DNA of 14,968 bases, from positions 1-14,968 of the forward strand of contig CALDMA010000331.1 of NCBI GenBank assembly GCA_937915075.1, given 5' to 3'. The stretch is from an uncultured Oscillospiraceae bacterium (lineage in GTDB: Bacteria > Bacillota > Clostridia > Oscillospirales > Oscillospiraceae). Position 1 is the first letter of the stretch; each line of letters opens with the position of its first letter. A program made the position numbers and the translations under genes. Below the pieces are notes generated by a model. The model worked only from the letters and a program-made list of their open reading frames with translations. It searched no databases and was not told the origin of the DNA. Below, piece by piece: positions 1-5,429 of this stretch.

Positions 1-676
1 CAGCGAGTACGACTTCCAGAAGTCCTTTGCCATCGATAACAAGGTGGTCAGCATCGTGTCCATCCTGATCGTTCTGGTGGTGCTGCTGATCCTGGTCATT
101 CAGGGCTGCATCTGGATCAACTTCTCGTTCCCCACCATCACGGGCAAGTACCTCTTCTTCCTGGGCTACCTGATCGTCAGCTCGATCCAGATGGGCGCGA
201 ACATCGACTATGCCATCGTCATCGCCAGCCGTTTCCAGGAGACCAAGACCAGGATGCACCACCGCGATGCCATCATTGAAACGCTCAACTTCGCGTTCCC
301 GACCATCATCACCTCCGGCTCGATCCTGTCGATCAGCGGCTTTCTGATCGGCCGCATGACCTCCGAGCCGGTCATTGCCGGCATCGGCGAAAGCCTCGGC
401 CGCGGCACGGTCATCTCCATCATTATGGTCATGTTCGCCCTGCCGCAGATTTTGCTCATTGGCTCCAAGGTCATTGACCGGACCTCGTTCGCCGTGCCGA
501 ACGTCATCCACCGCCACGCGGCGGACGGACGCATCCGGCTCGACGGCGTGGTGCGCGGCGAGATCCACGGCACGGTCAGCGGCGTAGTCCGCGCGGTCGT
601 GGACGGCGACGTGAACGTGACCGTCATTTCCGGCAGCATGGTCGAGGAAGGAGGCGCAGCCGATGAAACCGAATAA
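1..676 (+). CDS. MMPL/RND-family transporter, C-terminal part (5' end outside window)
   Basis: The reading frame is open from base 2, so the gene begins upstream; 224 C-terminal residues are visible. They contain several hydrophobic segments (fragment residues about 15-42, 48-75, 96-117 and 130-155). The signature GANIDYAIVIASRF at residues 65-78 (Asp69) matches the GxxxDYxxxxxxR pattern of the membrane domain of MMPL/RND permeases, which export lipids or hydrophobic compounds using the proton gradient. After the last membrane segment comes an unusual tail: six consecutive four-residue units of the type G-x-[VI]-x (residues 182-205, bases 545-616), resembling a short beta-solenoid or bactofilin-like strand. 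The stop codon overlaps the next gene by 14 bases, so the two are very probably co-translated and work together at the envelope. The family call is firm; the substrate cannot be read from the sequence. Confidence 0.85.
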   Translation, partial: SEYDFQKSFAIDNKVVSIVSILIVLVVLLILVIQGCIWINFSFPTITGKYLFFLGYLIVSSIQMGANIDYAIVIASRFQETKTRMHHRDAIIETLNFAFPTIITSGSILSISGFLIGRMTSEPVIAGIGESLGRGTVISIIMVMFALPQILLIGSKVIDRTSFAVPNVIHRHAADGRIRLDGVVRGEIHGTVSGVVRAVVDGDVNVTVISGSMVEEGGAADETE

Positions 677-3600
677 ACGTTCCTCTCGCCTGCTCGCACT
701 CACCTTGTCGCTCGTGCTGAGTCTTTCCCTGTCCCTGCCCGCGCTCGCCGCCGGAGAGGACGACATCATCTACATCCACACGGCGAAGGATCTGTGCGCC
801 CTTTCGGACAGCTGCGCCTATGATGTCTGGTCACGCGGCAAGACGGTCCTTCTGACCGCCGACATCTCCCTGCGCGGCGTGGATTTCGAGCCAATCGCCA
901 GCTTCAGCGGCACCTTCAACGGCGGCGGGCACACCATCAGCGGCCTGACGCTGACCGATTCGCTCTCCCCTGCCGGTCTCTTCCTCACGCTCGAGCGCGG
1001 CGCCTTTGTCCACGCGCTCAAGGTCGAGGGGCAGGTCACGCCCGGCGGCACGAAGGAAGCCGTCGGCGGCATCGTCGGCCGCAATTACGGCACGCTGGAG
1101 GAGTGCTCGTTCTTCGGTGTCGTCAAGGGCGACAGCGCCGTGGGCGGCATCGCCGGCCGCAACGAGGAGGGCGGTCTCATCGCTAATTGCACCGTGAGCG
1201 GCAGCATCTCCGCCAATCGCTACACCGGCGGCATCGCCGGCTATAACCTCGGCACGCTGCGAGCGTGCATCAACTCCGCGGGCGTGAACACCTCCAATGT
1301 TGATTCCTCGCTCAGTCTTGACGATCTGAGCATCGACCCAGCCTCCTCTCTCACCGATCTGGTTTCCGTCGGCGCGGTGGAAAGCCGGAACGCCACCTCG
1401 GATACCGGCGGCATCGCCGGCTATTCCTCCGGCAGCCTGCTCTCCTGCATCAACCGCGGCGCGGTCGGCTATCCGCACTTTGGCTACAACGTCGGCGGCG
1501 TCGCGGGCCGCAGCGACGGTTTTGTGGATTTCTGCTCCAACTACGGCATGGTCTACGGCCGCAAGGATGTGGGCGGCATCGTCGGTCAGATGGAGCCGTA
1601 TCTCCGTCTTTCCCTGCGCGATGATCTGATCGCCAAGCTGCGCACAGAGCTGAATAAGCTCAACTCTCTCGTTTCCTCCACGCTGGACGATGTGGACAGC
1701 ACGAACGATCATATCTCCTCCCGACTCGATTCGGTCTCATCCTATACCAATGCCGCGGTGGACGATGCCGATTCGCTCGCCGGTCAGACCACGGACTTCA
1801 TCGACAAGAACATCGGCACCGTCAACGAGCTGACCGACCGTGCGGACGACGTGATGGAGGCGCTTCCGAACATTCTCCGCTCCCTTGAGGATGCTGCCGA
1901 CGAAAGCTCCGACGCGATCGGCGCTTTGGAGCAGTGCAGCCGCGACCTCGAAATGAGCGCCGCCGACCGCGCACAGCTCACCCAGTACAGCAATGACCTT
2001 CAGCGGCAGAGCGACACGCTCAGCGATCTGGCCGGTCAACTGCGTGGATACATCGAGAAGGGTGATGTGGACAACGCTCTTGTTTGTCTGGCGGACGCAG
2101 CCGATGCCCTGTCCGCCATGGCATCGGATATCAGCGGCATCACCGCCATCCTGACCGATTATCTTCAGACCGCTGTGCCAAAGGCGCACGACGATATTCA
2201 GCAGGCGCTCGACGCGTTCGGCGATGCCTCCGGCAGTCTCAACAGCGCAATGCGCCGGACGCGCAGGCTCATTGAGGACCTCAACGCACGGGACGATCTC
2301 ACCTTCTATCCCCTCGGCGACGGCTATCAGGACACACTGGACAGCCTTTTCACCAATCTGCGCAGCACGATGGATGAGCTGGACGCGCTCAGCGACGATC
2401 TCTCCGACAACGGCTCGACGCTCACCGCCGACCTGCGCGCGGTGAACGATCAGATGAACGTGGTCGTCAATCTGTGCCTTGACATCTTTGTGGATATGAC
2501 CGATGCCGACGCCTCGGATATTTTTGAGGATACCTCCGACGAGAACATCGACGCCGTGACCTTCGGCAAGGTCCGCGGCTGCACGAACTACGGCACCGTG
2601 GACGCCGACCTGAATGTCGGCGGCATCGCCGGCGCCATGGCCATTGAATACGAGCTGGACCCCGAGGGCGATCAAAAGGAGTCTTCCTCCGTGTTTGACC
2701 GTGTATATGAGACGAAAGCCGTCGTGCAGCGCTGCGTCAACCGCGGAAGCATCAGCGGCAAAAAGGACTGCATCGGCGGCATCGTCGGCGAAATGGACCT
2801 CGGCATCATGCTCTCCTGCGAAGCCTACGGCAGCGCAAGGAGCGAGACCGGCAGCTACATCGGCGGCATCGCGGGACTGTCCTCCGCCGGCATCCGCTCC
2901 TGCTGGGCCAAACTCACGCTTTCCGGCAAGAGCAGCGTGGGCGGCATCGTCGGCTCCGGCAACGAGGACACCTCCTCGTCCGCCGGCTCTGACTGCACGG
3001 TGACAAACTGCCGCAGCCTTGTTGTCATCGAGGACTGCGACCAGTTTTCCGGCGCGATCTCCGGGCGCGACCTCGGCGTCTTCCGCAACAATTATTTCGT
3101 CTCCGACACGCTGCGCGGCATCGACCGCCGCAGTCTATCCGGTCAGGCGGAACCGATGGACTATGCCTCCCTCTGCGCGCTCGACGATGTACCCGAGGAC
3201 TTTCTCAGCTTTACGCTGCGCTTTGTCTGCGACGGCAGAACGCTCAAAACGCTGCGCTTTGACTACGGCGACTCCTTCGATTCCTCCGTCTTTCCCAGTC
3301 TGACGGAGCAAAGCGGGAGCTATCCGGTCTGGGATCGCACCGACCTGACCGACCTGCGCTTTGATACTGTCGTCACCGCCGAGTACAACGCCTACCGCGC
3401 CTCCCTCCAGAGCGACGCGCAGCGCGCGGATGGCCGCAGCGTCTTCTTTGTTGAGGGTGAATTCAACGAGACGGATACACTTACCGCCACCGCGCAGACG
3501 CCCGATCCCGACGCGTTCCCGCAGCTCGCGGACGACCGCCGCACCGCGCTCAAAAACTATTTTTCCTTCCTCTCCGAGCGGACGCTGCCCGCCATGACCG

Positions 3601-3962
3601 TCTACCGTTCCGTTGCCGAGCAGTGGGAGCTTTCCTTCCCGCGCGACGCGCTGGCCGAGCACACGATCCGCTACCTCCCACCCGAGGATGTGAGCATGGA
3701 CCACTGCGCCATCTTCGTCCGCCAGCCGGACGGGATCTGGCAGCGGGCCGAGACGACCTCGATGGGCAGCTACCTGCTCTTCACCGCGGAGGGCGAGAAC
3801 GTGCAGCTCGCCGTGCTGACCACGGCGGCCGTCTGGTGGCTCTGGGCGATCTTCCTCGTGCTGATCGCCGCGGTGATCCTCCTGATCGTCCGCTTTGCTC
3901 ATCGCAGGCGCAGGAAAAAGGCCGTGAAGCCATGCAAAAAAGAAAACGGAGCAGCCGGCTAA
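663..3962 (+). CDS. Secreted, membrane-anchored GLUG-repeat protein with central helical region
   Basis: This 1099-residue protein starts at an ATG 8 bases after a perfect AAGGAGG (648-654) that lies inside the preceding gene. It has a signal peptide (basic start, hydrophobic residues 10-26, likely cleavage after ALA-A near 30). Six GG[IV][AV]G repeats follow (residues 135-308), each in a GLUG-like unit of about 25-30 residues such as 'VGGIAGRNxGxLxxC'. Next is a long, polar, mostly helical stretch (about 315-610) rich in Asp, Ser and Leu. Four more GGI[AV]G repeats follow (653-764), then a globular region, a transmembrane helix (about 1055-1078) and a cytoplasmic RRRRKK tail. GLUG repeats are known from surface adhesins and proteases; here no protease motif is seen. 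The gene overlap with the MMPL transporter suggests an extracellular partner or scaffold for it. The biochemical role is unknown. Confidence 0.88.
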   Translation: MKPNKRSSRLLALTLSLVLSLSLSLPALAAGEDDIIYIHTAKDLCALSDSCAYDVWSRGKTVLLTADISLRGVDFEPIASFSGTFNGGGHTISGLTLTDSLSPAGLFLTLERGAFVHALKVEGQVTPGGTKEAVGGIVGRNYGTLEECSFFGVVKGDSAVGGIAGRNEEGGLIANCTVSGSISANRYTGGIAGYNLGTLRACINSAGVNTSNVDSSLSLDDLSIDPASSLTDLVSVGAVESRNATSDTGGIAGYSSGSLLSCINRGAVGYPHFGYNVGGVAGRSDGFVDFCSNYGMVYGRKDVGGIVGQMEPYLRLSLRDDLIAKLRTELNKLNSLVSSTLDDVDSTNDHISSRLDSVSSYTNAAVDDADSLAGQTTDFIDKNIGTVNELTDRADDVMEALPNILRSLEDAADESSDAIGALEQCSRDLEMSAADRAQLTQYSNDLQRQSDTLSDLAGQLRGYIEKGDVDNALVCLADAADALSAMASDISGITAILTDYLQTAVPKAHDDIQQALDAFGDASGSLNSAMRRTRRLIEDLNARDDLTFYPLGDGYQDTLDSLFTNLRSTMDELDALSDDLSDNGSTLTADLRAVNDQMNVVVNLCLDIFVDMTDADASDIFEDTSDENIDAVTFGKVRGCTNYGTVDADLNVGGIAGAMAIEYELDPEGDQKESSSVFDRVYETKAVVQRCVNRGSISGKKDCIGGIVGEMDLGIMLSCEAYGSARSETGSYIGGIAGLSSAGIRSCWAKLTLSGKSSVGGIVGSGNEDTSSSAGSDCTVTNCRSLVVIEDCDQFSGAISGRDLGVFRNNYFVSDTLRGIDRRSLSGQAEPMDYASLCALDDVPEDFLSFTLRFVCDGRTLKTLRFDYGDSFDSSVFPSLTEQSGSYPVWDRTDLTDLRFDTVVTAEYNAYRASLQSDAQRADGRSVFFVEGEFNETDTLTATAQTPDPDAFPQLADDRRTALKNYFSFLSERTLPAMTVYRSVAEQWELSFPRDALAEHTIRYLPPEDVSMDHCAIFVRQPDGIWQRAETTSMGSYLLFTAEGENVQLAVLTTAAVWWLWAIFLVLIAAVILLIVRFAHRRRRKKAVKPCKKENGAAG

Positions 3963-3970
3963 GGCTGCTC
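3949..3970 (+). terminator. Rho-independent terminator overlapping a stop codon
   Basis: A perfect 8-bp stem (GAGCAGCC at 3949-3956 with GGCTGCTC at 3963-3970) closes a 6-base loop and is followed by TTTTTC. The stop codon TAA of the GLUG-repeat gene (3960-3962) lies in the loop, so the last codons form the left arm. It should end the MMPL/GLUG transcript. Confidence 0.85.
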
Positions 3971-3979
3971 TTTTTCTGC

Positions 3980-4008
3980 TTGTCATCGGGCGAAAACTGT
4001 GCTACACT
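3980..4008 (+). promoter_or_regulatory. Sigma-A-type promoter with extended -10
   Basis: TTGTCA (3980-3985), a 17-base spacer and TACACT (4003-4008) preceded by TGC (4000-4002, an extended -10 element). Transcription would start near 4015, about 26 bases before the preferred ATG at 4041. It lies just after the preceding terminator, which fits a separate transcript for the DivIVA-like gene. Based on consensus match only. Confidence 0.65.
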
Positions 4009-4040
4009 ATCGAAAGAGTATGAGTAAGGTGGGATTCAGG

Positions 4041-4664
4041 ATGGAAAACAATACCTTTAAGGGTTCCCTGTTCGGCGGCTTCAACCGTGAAGACGTCATT
4101 GACTATATCAAAAAGACCTCGGCGGAGAGCACCGCCCGCATCGAGTCGCTTGAGGGCGACATCGACAAGCTCTGCGCGCAGGAGCAGGAGCTGCGCACGC
4201 AGGTCGGCACTCTGCGCGGCGAAAACGACCGTCTTACCCGGGAGCGCAACGACGCCTCGGCGGAGCGTGACACCCTGCGTGCCGCGCTGGATACGGCTAA
4301 CGACGAGCTGACCGCGCTGCGCGCCGAAGCCGAAGCGCTGCGCGCGGAGAACGCCTCCCTGCGCGCAGAGAATGATAAGCTCCGCCCCATGGCCGAGCAG
4401 TATTCCACCATCAAGGAGCACCTTGCCGGCATTGAGCTTGACGCGCACCAGCGCGCCGAGGAGTATGAGCGCGGCGTCCACGAGCGGCTTGCCGCCATGA
4501 TCGGCGACTGCCGCGCCCATTGCGACAGCGTGCTTTCGACGCTCGGCAACACCTGCATCAATGTGACCGGCGAGCTTCGGCGCGCCGAAAACAGCGTCTC
4601 CTCCCTGCCCGCCGCCTTCAACGCGCTGCGCGCGGGTCTGGAAAAGCTGGAAGAGGGCAAGTAA
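4041..4664 (+). CDS. DivIVA-like coiled-coil protein
   Basis: The protein has 207 residues from the ATG at 4041, which has AAGGTGGG 7 bases upstream. In-frame starts at 3999 (GTG) and 4020 (ATG) are less likely because the predicted promoter occupies 3980-4008. The N-terminus (FKGSLFGGFNREDVIDYI, residues 6-23) resembles the short lipid-binding segment of DivIVA/GpsB proteins, where a Phe-Gly turn precedes a helix. Residues about 30-120 are a near-continuous coiled coil with repeated LRAE/LRAEN heptads (about 92-115). The C-terminal part (120-207) is helical with several Cys residues. DivIVA proteins mark curved membranes and recruit division or cell-wall enzymes; that role here is inferred from the N-terminus and architecture. 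It is monocistronic between two terminators. Confidence 0.75.
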   Translation: MENNTFKGSLFGGFNREDVIDYIKKTSAESTARIESLEGDIDKLCAQEQELRTQVGTLRGENDRLTRERNDASAERDTLRAALDTANDELTALRAEAEALRAENASLRAENDKLRPMAEQYSTIKEHLAGIELDAHQRAEEYERGVHERLAAMIGDCRAHCDSVLSTLGNTCINVTGELRRAENSVSSLPAAFNALRAGLEKLEEGK

Positions 4665-4675
4665 AATTATTGCAT

Positions 4676-4715
4676 AAAAAGGGAGCTTTGCGCTGTGGCG
4701 CAAAGCTCCCTTTTT
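4676..4715. terminator. Bidirectional terminator, 18-bp perfect stem
   Basis: AAAAAGGGAGCTTTGCGC (4676-4693) and its exact reverse complement (4698-4715) flank a TGTG loop. Each strand ends in a T-tract, so the hairpin can terminate both the plus-strand DivIVA-like gene (stop at 4664) and the convergent kinase-like gene (stop at 4727). Confidence 0.95.
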
Positions 4716-4726
4716 ATTTTTGGTTT

Positions 4727-5335
4727 TTACTTCATGCCCTTGAGCTTCACCAGCTCTTCGAGCAGCGTGACCGTCCCCTCGATGCCGAGGAGCGACGAGT
4801 CGATGCACAGGTCGTAGCTCTTGGCCTCGCCCCAGTCCTTTGAGGAATAATAGTTATAGTACGACGCGCGGGATTTGTCCGTCTTCTTGATGCGCTCCTT
4901 CGCCTCTGCCTCGGAGATGTTGTTGCGCGCAGCCACACGCTTGATGCGGCTTTCGAGCGGCGCGGAGATGAAGAGATTGATGACGTCGTCACGGTCCTTG
5001 AGTGCGTAGTCCGCGCAGCGGCCGATGAGAACGCAGGGACCCTTGTCCGCGAGCTTCTTGATGGTATCATAGGTCGCAAGATACACCTGCTGCTCGATGC
5101 TGCCCTTGGGCGTCACATGGTGCATGGTGAAGGAATACGGGTCCATCGCAATGGAATAAAGAAAGCTCTTGGGGCGCTCGTCGAAGCTGTGGAACAGCTC
5201 CTCACAAAGGCCGCTTTCCTCCGCCGCCTCCTTGAGCAGCAGATCGTCATAGTAGGCGATGCCGAGCTTGTTCGCCAGCGCCGTGCCGATCTCGCGGCCG
5301 CCGCTTCCGTACTGTCTTCCAACGGTAATGACCAT
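4727..5335 (-). CDS. Cytidylate kinase-like family protein
   Basis: This 202-residue P-loop protein starts at the ATG 5335-5333, where AAAGGAGGAG lies about 7 bases upstream; an in-frame upstream start at 5362 lies inside a hairpin and lacks a ribosome site. The nucleotide-binding loop is G6-R-Q-Y-G-S-G-G13-R-E-I-G (residues 6-17), an atypical Walker A without the usual GKS that is characteristic of the clostridial cytidylate-kinase-like family. Other family features are GRCADY (105-110), the ISAPLESRIKRV segment (123-134), and YYNYYSSKDWG (159-169) followed by YDLCIDSS (174-181). The true substrate of these proteins is generally unproven; a CMP or other small-molecule kinase role is inferred. 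It follows the molybdenum-hydroxylase operon but probably has its own promoter (5378-5406). Confidence 0.85.
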   Translation of the reverse strand: MVITVGRQYGSGGREIGTALANKLGIAYYDDLLLKEAAEESGLCEELFHSFDERPKSFLYSIAMDPYSFTMHHVTPKGSIEQQVYLATYDTIKKLADKGPCVLIGRCADYALKDRDDVINLFISAPLESRIKRVAARNNISEAEAKERIKKTDKSRASYYNYYSSKDWGEAKSYDLCIDSSLLGIEGTVTLLEELVKLKGMK

Positions 5336-5355
5336 AAGGACTCCTCCTTTATCGC

Positions 5356-5398
5356 AAAACAAAATGGTGCTATCTAAAGTATAGCACCATTTTGTTTT
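5356..5398 (-). terminator. Terminator of the molybdenum-hydroxylase operon, 18-bp perfect stem
   Basis: AAAACAAAATGGTGCTAT (5356-5373) and its exact complement (5381-5398) flank a 7-base loop. Read on the minus strand it starts 31 bases after the stop of the XdhD-like gene and ends in TTTTGTTTT, as expected for a Rho-independent terminator. The same DNA contains the -10 element of the next gene's likely promoter, so it may also act as a protein-binding palindrome. Confidence 0.8.
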
Positions 5399-5406
5399 CG
5401 GTTCAA
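5378..5406 (-). promoter_or_regulatory. Promoter for the kinase-like gene, nested in the terminator hairpin
   Basis: On the minus strand TTGAAC (5406-5401), a 17-base spacer and TATACT (5383-5378) preceded by TGC form an extended -10 promoter. Start of transcription is predicted near 5371, in or just after the hairpin loop, so the new transcript would carry only one arm and escape termination. Consensus match only. Confidence 0.6.
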
Positions 5407-5429
5407 TCCTTTTTTACGAAGCGAGTCGT

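Noticed and set aside
831..2675. Minus-strand frames of 293 and 312 residues opposite the GLUG-repeat gene
   Set aside because: Their repetitive Ala/Gly/Val/Asp content mirrors the GLUG repeats and helical region on the other strand; no promoter or ribosome site was seen.
3999..4040. Upstream starts (GTG at 3999, ATG at 4020) for the DivIVA-like gene
   Set aside because: They fall within or right after the predicted promoter, whose start site is near 4015; the ATG at 4041 has the best-placed ribosome site and begins the conserved N-terminus.
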